DNA of 41,132 nt from Rhodoplanes serenus (lineage in GTDB: Bacteria > Pseudomonadota > Alphaproteobacteria > Rhizobiales > Xanthobacteraceae): NCBI GenBank assembly GCA_945893145.1, contig CAMDDZ010000049.1:1-41132 (forward strand), read 5' to 3'. Under the pieces are notes generated by a model. It saw only the letters and a list, made by a program, of their open reading frames with translations. It did not search any database and was not told the DNA's origin. The translations under genes and the position numbers were made by a program. Shown one piece after another: positions 15,000 through 23,440 of the stretch (positions are counted from its first letter, which is position 1; each line of letters begins with the position of its first letter).

Positions 15000-17404
15000 G
15001 GCTTTGGTTCCGGCTTGTGCAGGAACGGCGCGAGCCGTTTGGGCGACAACGGCAGGTCGATCTCGGCAATGCCGAGTGCGTCGGCCACCGCATTGGCGAT
15101 GCACGCCGGCGTCGACATGCAATTGCCTTCCGCCACGCCTTTGGCGCCGAGCGGCGTGAACGGCGAGGGCGTCTCCATGTGCAGGATGACGGGGGCAGGG
15201 ACTTCGGTCGGCGTTGGCACCAGATAATCCGCGAAGGTGCCGGAGAGGAATGCGCCCTCGGGCGAATAGGCGAACTCCTCGTACACGGCGGCGCCGAGCG
15301 CGTGGGCGAAGCCGCCGGTGATCTGGCCCGCCACCATGCCGGGATGCAGTACGCGGCCGCAGTCGTGCATGGTGACGTATTTGTCGATGCGCACCGCGCC
15401 GGTCGTGCGATCGACCTCGACACCGCAGAAGTCGAAGATGAAGCCGTGGCACAGCGAGGCGTTGATCTCGTCCGTGTCGGTCGGCGGCGTGAGCTGCGGC
15501 GGTGTCCAGAACACGGTCTCGCGCAGCGCATGCGCATCCTCGGGCAGCGTGCCTGGGGCCCAATGGCTCGCCGCCGCGAGCCGCGCGAACGGCACCGCGT
15601 TGTCCGGATTGCCGCGCGCGCGGGCGCGACCGCCGGTGAATTCGACCTGGTCCGCCGGCACGTTGAGTTGCGCCGCGGCGCCACGCGCCAGTTTGTCCTT
15701 GATCCGCATGGCTGCGATATGAATCGCGCCGCCGACCGCGGCAGCGAAGCGGCTCGAATAATTGCCGGATGCAATCGACCAGGCGTCGCGCGCGCTGTCG
15801 AAATCGCTGATCACGCGGATGTCCTGGGGCTTGAGCCCCAGCGCATCGGCCGCGATCTGCGCCGCCACGGTGCGGTGGCCTTGGCCCTGCGGCACCGAGG
15901 CGATGTGCACCGAGACGCCGCCGCCCGGGTCGATCGCGACCGTGGCGGTGGCCTGCGCGCCGTTCTTCGGGCCGGCCTTGCGGCGCTCGTCGGCGGTCAG
16001 CACGGCGGTGACGTAGCCCATGTTGGACACGCTGGGCTCGACCACGGCGGTGAAGCCGATGCCGTAGAGCCGGCCTTCGAGGTGCGCACGATCGCGCCGC
16101 GCTCGCAGTTCGCTGAGCCCGCCGTCGTTGACCGCCATCTCGACCGCCGCCGGATAGTCGCCGGAATCGAGCAGACCGCCGCTCGCGGTGCGATAGGGGA
16201 ACGCGTTGGCGGGCACGAGATTGCGGCGGATCACGTCGAGCGGATCGTGTTTGAGCTCGACCGCGATGCGCTGCATCAGCCGCTCCAGTGCGTAATAGAC
16301 CTGCGGGCCGCCGAAGCCGCGGTTTAATCCGCTCGGCGTCTTGTTGGTCAGCACCACGCGGTTGCGCACCGACATGTGGCGGATGTCATAGGCGCCGGTG
16401 AGGTTGCCGAGCATCCGGTAGAGCGTCGCGGGCTCGGGCGCACGGATGTGCGCGCCGACGTCATCGATCTGGTCGTAGGCCAGCGCCGTGATGCGGCCGT
16501 CACGCTCGACCGCGGCTTCGAGCCGGGTGACGCGGTTGGTGGCGGAAACCGACGCCGCCAGATGCTCGAGACGATCCTCGACCCATTTCACCGGCCGGCC
16601 GGCGATGCGCGCCGCGAGCGCGATCAGCACCACATAGGGAAACACGCCCTGCTTGACGCCGAAGCTGCCGCCGGAATCCGGCGGCGTGCGCAACCGGAAG
16701 CGATTGACCGGCACCTTCAGCGAGCGCGCCATCACGGGATGCAGGCTGAACGGACCCATGAAGTTCGCCAGCACATCATAAGAATCGTCGCCCGGCTCAT
16801 ACTCGGCGACCACGCCGTAGGTCTCGATCGGCGTGCATGAATTGCGCGGGTAGTGGATATCGACCGCGATCCGGTGCGCGGCGCTGGCGAACGCGGCTTC
16901 CGGATCGCCGTAACGGAACGAGCGGTCGCTGGCGACGTTCGATTTCAACCCGTCGTGCAGCAGAACCTTGGAATCGAGCGCCGCTGTCGGGTCGATCACC
17001 GCAGGCAATGCGTCGTACTCGACTTCGATCAGTTCAAGTGCGTCTTCGGCCAGATAGCGGTCGGCCGCCACGACGACCGCGACCGGCTCGCCGACGTAGC
17101 GCACGCGATCGACCGCAATCGGCCAGCATTGGATCGGCGCCCGCACGCCGACCACGAGACTGACCGACAGCGCCGTGACCTCACCGCCGGTCAACACGGC
17201 CACGACACCGGGCGCGGCGCGCGCCGCTGTCACGTCGATCGATTTGATGACGGCATGGGCATGGGGCGAGCGCAGGATCGCAGCCTGCAACGTGCCCGGC
17301 CGCACGCCGAGATCGTCGAAATAGCGGCCGCGGCCGCTCAAGAGCGCCACGTCCTCGACCCGTTCGATCGATTGGCCGAGCCAAGGCCCGGTTTCCGCCG
17401 TCAT
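14996..17404 (-). CDS. Molybdenum hydroxylase large subunit (xanthine oxidase / CoxL family, not CO dehydrogenase)
   Basis: The 802-residue protein binds the molybdopterin cytosine dinucleotide cofactor. Family marks are GRGRYFDDL (24-32), PDSGGSFGVKQG (242-253), VPQGQGH in the second half and the catalytic glutamate Glu759 in GAKGVAEGN. The active-site loop at 358-366 reads SGLNRGFGG, unlike the AYRCSFR of form I CO dehydrogenase and the AYRGAGR of form II, so CO oxidation is unlikely. It should hydroxylate an aromatic heterocycle or aldehyde with water. It is the first gene of the leftward catabolic operon and diverges from the UbiD-type gene, from which 45 bases separate it. Confidence 0.92.
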   Translation of the reverse strand: MTAETGPWLGQSIERVEDVALLSGRGRYFDDLGVRPGTLQAAILRSPHAHAVIKSIDVTAARAAPGVVAVLTGGEVTALSVSLVVGVRAPIQCWPIAVDRVRYVGEPVAVVVAADRYLAEDALELIEVEYDALPAVIDPTAALDSKVLLHDGLKSNVASDRSFRYGDPEAAFASAAHRIAVDIHYPRNSCTPIETYGVVAEYEPGDDSYDVLANFMGPFSLHPVMARSLKVPVNRFRLRTPPDSGGSFGVKQGVFPYVVLIALAARIAGRPVKWVEDRLEHLAASVSATNRVTRLEAAVERDGRITALAYDQIDDVGAHIRAPEPATLYRMLGNLTGAYDIRHMSVRNRVVLTNKTPSGLNRGFGGPQVYYALERLMQRIAVELKHDPLDVIRRNLVPANAFPYRTASGGLLDSGDYPAAVEMAVNDGGLSELRARRDRAHLEGRLYGIGFTAVVEPSVSNMGYVTAVLTADERRKAGPKNGAQATATVAIDPGGGVSVHIASVPQGQGHRTVAAQIAADALGLKPQDIRVISDFDSARDAWSIASGNYSSRFAAAVGGAIHIAAMRIKDKLARGAAAQLNVPADQVEFTGGRARARGNPDNAVPFARLAAASHWAPGTLPEDAHALRETVFWTPPQLTPPTDTDEINASLCHGFIFDFCGVEVDRTTGAVRIDKYVTMHDCGRVLHPGMVAGQITGGFAHALGAAVYEEFAYSPEGAFLSGTFADYLVPTPTEVPAPVILHMETPSPFTPLGAKGVAEGNCMSTPACIANAVADALGIAEIDLPLSPKRLAPFLHKPEPKP

Positions 17405-17449
17405 GTCCGCGGTGTTCCTTCGCGCCCAACAATGCTACATCTGGGACCG

Positions 17450-18886
17450 ATGACCAAGCACGAGATGCCGCCAAAAGCCAAACGCGGCCAGGGGGATAAC
17501 GCGCCCCAGCCGGTGCGCACGCTGCGCGATTGGCTCGATCATCTGCAAGCCCGCGGCCGGCTCGCAATCATCAAGCCCAACACCGATTTGAAGTTCGAGG
17601 TCGCGGCCTATGCCAAGCGCCTCGATGGGGTGCGCGCAACGCTGTTCCCGCAACCCAGCGGGCACGCCATCCCGGTGGTGTCGGGGCTGGTGTCCGATCG
17701 CGGCTGGATGGCCGACGCCATGGGGGTCGAGCCGGCGGACGTGCTCGACCGTTTTCAGGACGCGGCGCTCCATCCGCTGCCGTGGTCGGAGACGAAATCC
17801 GCACCGGTGCAGGAGGTGGTTCATCGGCAGGTGAACCTGGAAAAACTTCTGCCGCTGCCGACCCACAATGAGCACGACGGCGGGCCTTACATCAGCGCCG
17901 GCCTGATGATCACGCGCAATCCGAAAACCGGGAAGCAGAACGTCACGATCCATCGCTGCCAGGTGAACGGCCCCAACCGGCTCGGCGTGCTGCTGCTGCC
18001 GCGGCACACGCTGACGTTCTTCCAGATGGCCGAGGAGGCCGGCCAGCCGCTCGACGCCGCGATCGTCATTGGAGTTGATCCGCTGACGCTGCTCGCCTCG
18101 CAGGCGATCGTGCCGCTCGACCAGGACGAGCTTGAGATCGCGGGTGCGCTGCAAGGCCGTTCGCTGCCGGTGACGAAATGCCTGACCAGCAAGATTCGCG
18201 TGCCGGCCGAGGCCGAGATCGTGGTCGAGGGCCGCTTCCTGCCGGGGGTGCGTGAGCCGGAAGGACCGTTCGGCGAATTTCCGCAGTACTATGGCCCGCG
18301 GGCCGACCGGCACGTCATGGAAGTGACGGCCGTCACGCACCGCAAGGACGCGATCCTCCACACCATCGTGGGCGGCGGGTTGGAGCACCAATTGCTCGGC
18401 GCGATCCCGAAAGAGGCGACACTGCTGGCGCATCTCAAGCGCAATTTTCCGAACGTCCTCGACGTTCACCTGTCGCCCGGCGGCGTCATGCGCTTCCACC
18501 TTTACGTCAAGATCAAGAAGCGCCAGGAGGGCGAGGCCAAGAACGTGATGATGGGCGCGTTCGCGGGCTCCTTCGACCTCAAGCACGTCACCGTGGTGGA
18601 CGACGACGTCGATATTCACAATCCGACCGAGGTCGAATGGGCGGTGGCGACGCGCTTCCAGGCTGACCGCGATCTCCTGATCGTGCCGGAGAGCCAGGGT
18701 TCGCGGCTCGATCCGTCGAACCGCGACGGCGTCGGCGCCAAGATGGGCATCGACGCCACCAAGCCGCTCAAGGCCGAGGCGATGACATTCAAGCGCATCC
18801 GCGTGCCGGGCGAGGAAACCATCGACATCGCCGACATCCTCAAGCGTGACAGCGGGACGGATTGGCGCAAGGCGCTGAAGTCATAG
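17450..18886 (+). CDS. UbiD family (prenylated-FMN-dependent) decarboxylase
   Basis: The 478-residue protein matches the UbiD family along its length, with the active-site segment EPEGPFGEFPQYYGPR holding Glu271 and Glu276, equivalent by spacing to Glu277 and Glu282 of fungal Fdc1. IHRCQVNGPNRLG (168-179) and a C-terminal DPSNRDGVGAKMGIDAT stretch are also family-like. Such enzymes reversibly decarboxylate aromatic or alpha,beta-unsaturated acids and need prenylated FMN made by a UbiX enzyme, which is not in this window. Starts at 17432, 17450 and 17465 are possible; none has a strong ribosome site. It diverges from the molybdenum hydroxylase genes, suggesting a shared substrate. Confidence 0.9.
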   Translation: MTKHEMPPKAKRGQGDNAPQPVRTLRDWLDHLQARGRLAIIKPNTDLKFEVAAYAKRLDGVRATLFPQPSGHAIPVVSGLVSDRGWMADAMGVEPADVLDRFQDAALHPLPWSETKSAPVQEVVHRQVNLEKLLPLPTHNEHDGGPYISAGLMITRNPKTGKQNVTIHRCQVNGPNRLGVLLLPRHTLTFFQMAEEAGQPLDAAIVIGVDPLTLLASQAIVPLDQDELEIAGALQGRSLPVTKCLTSKIRVPAEAEIVVEGRFLPGVREPEGPFGEFPQYYGPRADRHVMEVTAVTHRKDAILHTIVGGGLEHQLLGAIPKEATLLAHLKRNFPNVLDVHLSPGGVMRFHLYVKIKKRQEGEAKNVMMGAFAGSFDLKHVTVVDDDVDIHNPTEVEWAVATRFQADRDLLIVPESQGSRLDPSNRDGVGAKMGIDATKPLKAEAMTFKRIRVPGEETIDIADILKRDSGTDWRKALKS

Positions 18887-18893
18887 GACCGAC

Positions 18894-19295
18894 ATGGACA
18901 TCGATCTGCCCGAGGTGGTCGCCGAGGTGCGCGCGGCGTTCGATCGCTACGAAAAGGCGCTGATAACAAACGACGTTGCGGTGCTCGACGACACGTTCCG
19001 CGTCGATCCGCGCACCATCCGCTATGGCGTGACCGAAATCCTCTACGGCCACCACGAGATCGCGGCGTTTCGCGCGGCGCGCTCGCCGGTGGGCCTGGTG
19101 CGCAGCACTTCAAAGACCGTCATCACCACGTTCGGGCGCGATTTCGCGGTGGCCAATACGCTGTTCCACCGCGCCACCATGCCCGGCAAGGTCGGGCGGC
19201 AATCGCAGACCTGGGTCCGGTTCCCGGACGGCTGGCACGTGGTCGCGGCCCACGTCAGCGTGATCGACGAGGCTTCGGTTTGGAAGCCCGCTTGA
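18894..19295 (+). CDS. AtzH-like / SnoaL-fold small protein
   Basis: The 133-residue protein begins MDIDLPEVVAEVRAAFDRYE and has the core DDTFRVDPRTIRYG, HHEIAAFRAARSP and a C-terminal WHVVAAHVSVID, resembling the AtzH-like (DUF3225) branch of the NTF2 fold. AtzH-like proteins are often encoded beside amidases of the AtzE/AtzF type, and an amidase gene does overlap this one tail-to-tail by 41 bases. It follows the UbiD-type gene by 7 bases, so it is probably co-transcribed with it. Its exact role is not known to me; catalysis or assistance to an amidase are both possible. Confidence 0.8.
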   Translation: MDIDLPEVVAEVRAAFDRYEKALITNDVAVLDDTFRVDPRTIRYGVTEILYGHHEIAAFRAARSPVGLVRSTSKTVITTFGRDFAVANTLFHRATMPGKVGRQSQTWVRFPDGWHVVAAHVSVIDEASVWKPA

Positions 19296-20676
19296 TCTTC
19301 GGTGCAGGCAACTTGATGGTCAGCGCGCCGAGCGGCAGGCCCGCATCGGCGTGAAAGACGCGGCCGAGCGACGCGAGCCGCGCATCGGCGCCGCGCGGCG
19401 CAATCAGCGTGATGCCGAACGGCGAGCCGTCCTGTCGCACCGAGGCGGGCAGCGCCAGCGCGCAGAGGTCCAGCAGGTTGACGAAGTTGGTGTAGGTGCC
19501 GAGCCGGCTGTTGAGCTGGATCGGATCGGCCAGCATCTGGTCGACCGTGTAGACGGTCGGCGCCGTCGGCAGCAGCAGCGCGTCCACCTGCTTGAACACA
19601 TGGTCGGCGACGCGGCGCAGCGCTTCGAGTTTGTAGAACGCCGCAAAGGTATCCGCGGCCGTCATGCGGTTGGCGCCAACAATGATCTCGCGCGTGATCG
19701 GGTGCATCGCCTCAGGCTGCGAGGCGAGCAGCGAACGCGTCGCGACCAGGCGCTCCGCCACCCACGGCCCGTCGTAGAGCAGACGCGCGGTCTCGTAGAA
19801 CGGCTCGATGTCGATCTCTGCGACCGTTGCGCCGAGGCGTTCGATCCGTTCGATCGCCGCCTCATAACCGGCGGCCGCGAGCTTGTCGTTGAAGAAAACC
19901 CGCGCGCCCGGCGCCGGCACGCCAAGCCGCAGGCGCGCCGCCGCGGCGTTGAGTTTGCCGATCGGCAGCTCGCGCGAAAACGCATCGTTGGCGTCGGCTC
20001 CCGCCATCGCGCCGAACGCCGCCCAGGCGTCGTCGACCGTGAGCGCGAAGACCGACACGCAATCGAGTGTGCGGCAGGCCGGCACCACGCCGTAGTTCGA
20101 GACCGAGCCAAGCGACGGCTTCAACCCGACGATGTTGTTGAGCATGGCGGGCACGCGACCGGAGCCGGCGGTGTCAGTGCCAAGCGCAATCGGCACGAGG
20201 CCCGCCGCAACTGCAACCGCCGAGCCTGAGCTTGAGCCGCCCGGCACCAGACCAGGCTTGAAGGCATTGCGCGGCGTGCCGTACGGCGAGCGGGTGCCGT
20301 TCAGTCCGGTCGCGAACTGATCGAGGTTGGTCTTGCCGATCACGATGGCGCCGGCGGCGCGCAAGCGCGCGACGCAGGTGGCGTCGCGCGCCGGCTGATA
20401 CGCGAAGGCCGGGCAGGCCGCGGTGGTCGGCAAACCGGCGACGTCAATGTTGTCCTTGATGGCGACCGGCACGCCGTAGAGCGGAAGGTTCTTCTTGTTG
20501 CGCTTTCCCGCCAGCGCGCGCGCTTCGGCAACTGCTTCGGCCTCCGGCCGCAGGCTGATAAACGCCGCCGGATCGTTGTGGGCGCGGATGCGGGCAAAGC
20601 TGCGCGCCACCGTGTCGGCGGGGGTCAGCGCGCCGGATCGGTGCGCCTTCAGGATCGCGGCAACGGTGTCGGTCAC
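19255..20676 (-). CDS. Amidase, allophanate-hydrolase-like (amidase signature family)
   Basis: From the GTG at 20676 the protein has 473 residues. The Ser-cisSer-Lys machinery is intact: Lys74 in VPVAIKDNID, cis-Ser in GGSSSGSA (about 146-153) and nucleophile Ser172 in GTDTAGSGRVPA. The sequence style resembles the amidase domain of allophanate hydrolase (AtzF/DUR1,2), although the C-terminal domain of full-length forms is absent. I prefer the GTG because GGAG lies 6 bases upstream; a TTG at 20712 would add 12 residues. It overlaps the AtzH-like gene tail-to-tail by 41 bases. It would hydrolyse an amide or carbamoyl compound, possibly releasing ring nitrogen. Confidence 0.88.
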   Translation of the reverse strand: MTDTVAAILKAHRSGALTPADTVARSFARIRAHNDPAAFISLRPEAEAVAEARALAGKRNKKNLPLYGVPVAIKDNIDVAGLPTTAACPAFAYQPARDATCVARLRAAGAIVIGKTNLDQFATGLNGTRSPYGTPRNAFKPGLVPGGSSSGSAVAVAAGLVPIALGTDTAGSGRVPAMLNNIVGLKPSLGSVSNYGVVPACRTLDCVSVFALTVDDAWAAFGAMAGADANDAFSRELPIGKLNAAAARLRLGVPAPGARVFFNDKLAAAGYEAAIERIERLGATVAEIDIEPFYETARLLYDGPWVAERLVATRSLLASQPEAMHPITREIIVGANRMTAADTFAAFYKLEALRRVADHVFKQVDALLLPTAPTVYTVDQMLADPIQLNSRLGTYTNFVNLLDLCALALPASVRQDGSPFGITLIAPRGADARLASLGRVFHADAGLPLGALTIKLPAPKIKRASKPKPRRSR

Positions 20677-20835
20677 AGGTGGCTCCGCCCCAATCCGCTC
20701 TTTTTGCGACAATTGCCGTGCTGCCTCAATAGGTTCTGCTGGACAACCGCTGGGCTTCTGTTCAGCTAGCGCCCAAATTTGCGGCAGCGAGCCGCCATTA
20801 TGGCGTTTCCGGAGGCCCTTCCCATTGGCTCCGGT

Positions 20836-20851
20836 TGGCGCGAGGCTTGCA
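20836..20851 (+). promoter_or_regulatory. Sigma-54 (RpoN) promoter
   Basis: TGGCGCGAGGCTTGCA fits the -24/-12 consensus TGGCACGN4TTGCW at every fixed position but one (G for A), with exact spacing. It lies 63 bases before the ATP-grasp start and points toward it. This predicts control by an enhancer-binding protein such as NtrC, that is, by nitrogen supply. I did not see a convincing NtrC dyad upstream. Confidence 0.7.
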
Positions 20852-20914
20852 ATGCCAACTGGAACGTTCGGCCGGCAAAGCCGTTAGGGCCGGGTGGCTG
20901 GGGGAGCCGTACGG

Positions 20915-22333
20915 GTGACGACTGCGTTCGACGAGATGAAAGGTGCCGACGGGCAGGTGCGTCCTGCCTATGCGGCGCTGGCGTCGTGGCTCGAAGAAGT
21001 GCGTCCCGATGTGCTGGACCACCGCCGGCAGGAAGCCGAGGTCGTGTTCCGCCGCATCGGCATCACGTTCGCGGTCTACGGCGAGGCGGAGGCGACCGAA
21101 CGGCTGATCCCGTTCGATGTCATCCCCCGCATTCTCGCGGCGGCCGAATGGGACACGCTGCGGCGCGGTCTCGAGCAGCGCGTCAAGGCGCTCAACCTTT
21201 ATCTGAAAGACATCTACAGCCGCCGCGAAGTGCTGCGCGCCGGCATCGTGCCGGACGACATGGTGTTTCAGAATCCGGTGTTCCGGCCGGAGATGAACGG
21301 CCAAAAGGTGCCGCACGACATCTACGTGCACATCGCGGGCATCGACATCGTGCGGGTCGATGCCGACACGTTCTACGTGCTGGAAGATAACGCGCGCACG
21401 CCCTCCGGCGTTTCCTACATGCTTGAAAACCGCGAGATCATGCTGCGGCTGTTTCCGGACCTGTTCTCGCGCCATCGGGTCGCGCCGGTGGAGAATTATC
21501 CCGACGAATTGCTCGCTTCGCTGAGATCGGTCGCGCCGGACACCGCGCCGGGTGAGCCGAATGTCGTGCTGTTGACCCCCGGCGTCTACAACTCGGCCTA
21601 TTACGAGCATTCGTTCCTGGCCGACAAGCTCGGCGTCGAGCTGGTCGAGGGCCGCGATCTCTTCGTCAAAAGCGGCATCGTCTATATGCGGACCACGCAG
21701 GGGCCAAAGCGTGTCGATGTGATCTACCGCCGCGTCGATGACGACTTCCTCGATCCGCTGGCGTTCCGGCCCGACACCGGGCTTGGCGTGGCGGGGCTGA
21801 TGTCGGCCTATCAAGCCGGCAACGTCACCTTGGCCAATGCGGTCGGCACCGGCATTGCCGACGACAAGGCGATCTACAGCTACATGCCCGAGATCGTGAA
21901 GTTCTATCTCGGCGAAGAGCCGATCCTGAAGAACGTGCCGACCTGGCGCTGCCGTGAACCCGACCATCTTAAGTACGTGCTCGAACACCTCGAGGAGCTG
22001 GTGGTGAAGGAGGTGCACGGCTCCGGCGGGTACGGCATGCTGATCGGACCGATGGCCGACAAAGCGCAGATCGCGGCGTTCCGCACCAAGCTCAAGCTCG
22101 ATCCGAAGGGTTTCATCGCGCAGCCGACGCTCGCGCTCTCGACCTGCCCGACCTGCGTCGAGGCGGGGATCGCGCCGCGCCATGTCGATCTGCGGCCGTT
22201 CGTGCTCACCGGCCGCGACAAGATCCGCATCGTGCCGGGCGGACTCACCCGCGTCGCCCTGAAGGCGGGCTCGCTGGTGGTCAATTCAAGCCAGGGCGGC
22301 GGCACCAAAGACACCTGGGTCTTGGACACATGA
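20915..22333 (+). CDS. Circularly permuted ATP-grasp protein (DUF404/DUF407, COG2308)
   Basis: The 472-residue protein has the permuted ATP-grasp landmarks: YLEDNARTPSGVSYMLENRE-like motif at 155-174, VYNSAYYEHSFLAD, VVKEVHGSGGYGM (the nucleotide-binding loop) and a C-terminal RKIRIVPGG-like strand. Family members are predicted amidoligases that join an amino group to a carboxylate using ATP. The GTG at 20915 has GGGGGAG 8 bases upstream and is preferred to the GTG at 20894. It starts an operon with alpha-E and transglutaminase genes under a sigma-54 promoter, an arrangement known in many proteobacteria and predicted to make a modified peptide or small conjugate. Confidence 0.9.
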   Translation: MTTAFDEMKGADGQVRPAYAALASWLEEVRPDVLDHRRQEAEVVFRRIGITFAVYGEAEATERLIPFDVIPRILAAAEWDTLRRGLEQRVKALNLYLKDIYSRREVLRAGIVPDDMVFQNPVFRPEMNGQKVPHDIYVHIAGIDIVRVDADTFYVLEDNARTPSGVSYMLENREIMLRLFPDLFSRHRVAPVENYPDELLASLRSVAPDTAPGEPNVVLLTPGVYNSAYYEHSFLADKLGVELVEGRDLFVKSGIVYMRTTQGPKRVDVIYRRVDDDFLDPLAFRPDTGLGVAGLMSAYQAGNVTLANAVGTGIADDKAIYSYMPEIVKFYLGEEPILKNVPTWRCREPDHLKYVLEHLEELVVKEVHGSGGYGMLIGPMADKAQIAAFRTKLKLDPKGFIAQPTLALSTCPTCVEAGIAPRHVDLRPFVLTGRDKIRIVPGGLTRVALKAGSLVVNSSQGGGTKDTWVLDT

Positions 22334-22356
22334 TTTGGGTTTTGGACCACTGACCC

Positions 22357-23298
22357 ATGCTGTCGCGAACCGCCGATAACCTCTATTGGCTGGCCCGCTA
22401 CGTCGAGCGTGCCGAATATCTGGCGCGCATCCTGGAAGCCACGCAGCGGCTGACCGCGCTGCCGCTCGCCTATGTGGGCGAAACCAACGAATGGGTGACG
22501 GCGGTGGCGACGGCCGGCTGCTCCAGCGCCTTCTTTGCCGTGCATTCGGAGGCAAACGAGGAAACCGTTACCGACTTCCTGGCATTTTCGACCGACAATC
22601 CATCGTCGATCCGCAACTGTTTCGAGGTTGCGCGCCACAACGCCCGCAGCGTGCGCACCGCACTCACGGTCGAGATGTGGGACGCGATCAACACCGCGTG
22701 GCTGGAGCTCAAGCGCTTCAGCAACCAGCCGACCTCGCGCGATGAGTTCGCGCGCTTTCTGCGCTGGGTGCAGGGCTCGTCGCTGCGCTTCGACGGGTCC
22801 GCCTACCGCACCATGCTGCGCAACGACGCTTACTGGTTTTCACGGCTTGGCGTGCACACCGAGCGGGCCGATAACACTGCCCGCATCCTGGACGTGAAAT
22901 ATCATCTGCTGCTGCCCGCGCTTGAGCAGGTCGGCGGCCCGCTCGACTATTTCCAGTGGTCGGCGATCTTGCGCTCGGTGTCGGCGCTGACGGCGTATCA
23001 CTGGGTCTATCGCGAGAGCGTGAAGCCCTGGCTGGTCGCGGATTTGCTGATTCTCAACGAACAGATGCCGCGTTCGCTGGCGAGCTGCTACGAAAACCTT
23101 GTGCAAAACCTCGACCGCATCGCCAACGCTTATGGCCGCCAGGGCCCGGCCCAGCGGCAGGCGCGCGCCGTCCGCACCCGGTTGCAGAACAGCCGGATGA
23201 ACGAGATTTTCCAGGAGGGGTTGCACGAATTCATCAGTTCGTTCATCTCCGACAACAACCGGCTTGGCAGCGCCATCACGCAGCAATATCTGGCGTAA
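22357..23298 (+). CDS. Alpha-E domain protein (DUF403, COG2307)
   Basis: The 313-residue, mainly helical protein opens with MLSRTADNLYWLARYVERAE, the signature N-terminus of the alpha-E family, and continues with SRLGVHTERADNTARILDVKYH and a C-terminal arginine-rich helix pair. The biochemical role is unknown; it always travels with the permuted ATP-grasp protein and is thought to act with it. It starts 23 bases after that gene and is separated from the transglutaminase gene by a palindromic repeat. Confidence 0.92.
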   Translation: MLSRTADNLYWLARYVERAEYLARILEATQRLTALPLAYVGETNEWVTAVATAGCSSAFFAVHSEANEETVTDFLAFSTDNPSSIRNCFEVARHNARSVRTALTVEMWDAINTAWLELKRFSNQPTSRDEFARFLRWVQGSSLRFDGSAYRTMLRNDAYWFSRLGVHTERADNTARILDVKYHLLLPALEQVGGPLDYFQWSAILRSVSALTAYHWVYRESVKPWLVADLLILNEQMPRSLASCYENLVQNLDRIANAYGRQGPAQRQARAVRTRLQNSRMNEIFQEGLHEFISSFISDNNRLGSAITQQYLA

Positions 23299-23337
23299 GC
23301 AGCCTGTTGCGGAAGCTGCGCGCAACCGTGATCATGA

Positions 23338-23382
23338 GCATGATCCCGAAAAGTGGGAACCGGTTTTCGGACAAGATCATGC
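23338..23382. repeat. Rhizobiales-type palindromic repeat
   Basis: The segment begins GCATGATCCCGAAAAGTGGG and ends GACAAGATCATGC. Its centre CCGAAAAGTGGGAACCGGTTTTCGG is an imperfect palindrome, and the outer GCATGATC/GATCATGC arms pair. I recognise this as a very frequent intergenic element in Rhizobiales genomes. It lies inside the operon, between the alpha-E and transglutaminase genes, and could serve as a processing or stability element. Confidence 0.8.
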
Positions 23383-23440
23383 TCAAACAAGTAAGCTAGG
23401 GCCTGGTCCCGATGGACCCCAGCTCGCGAACCTGACCGCC

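Noticed and set aside
14172..15563. Longer version of the FAD subunit (463 codons)
   Set aside because: Only the last 275 codons match the family; the N-terminal part is the large subunit read in another frame. GTG at 14999 is the start.
14861..16327. 488-codon + frame
   Set aside because: Antisense shadow of the molybdenum hydroxylase large and FAD subunits.
14996..17404. CO dehydrogenase large subunit
   Set aside because: The active-site loop LNRGFGG lacks the cysteine-containing AYRCSFR of form I CO dehydrogenase.
17435..18619. 394-codon minus frame
   Set aside because: Shadow of the UbiD-type gene, without family-like motifs.
20798..22183. 461-codon minus frame
   Set aside because: Shadow of the ATP-grasp gene; it would also bury the sigma-54 site.
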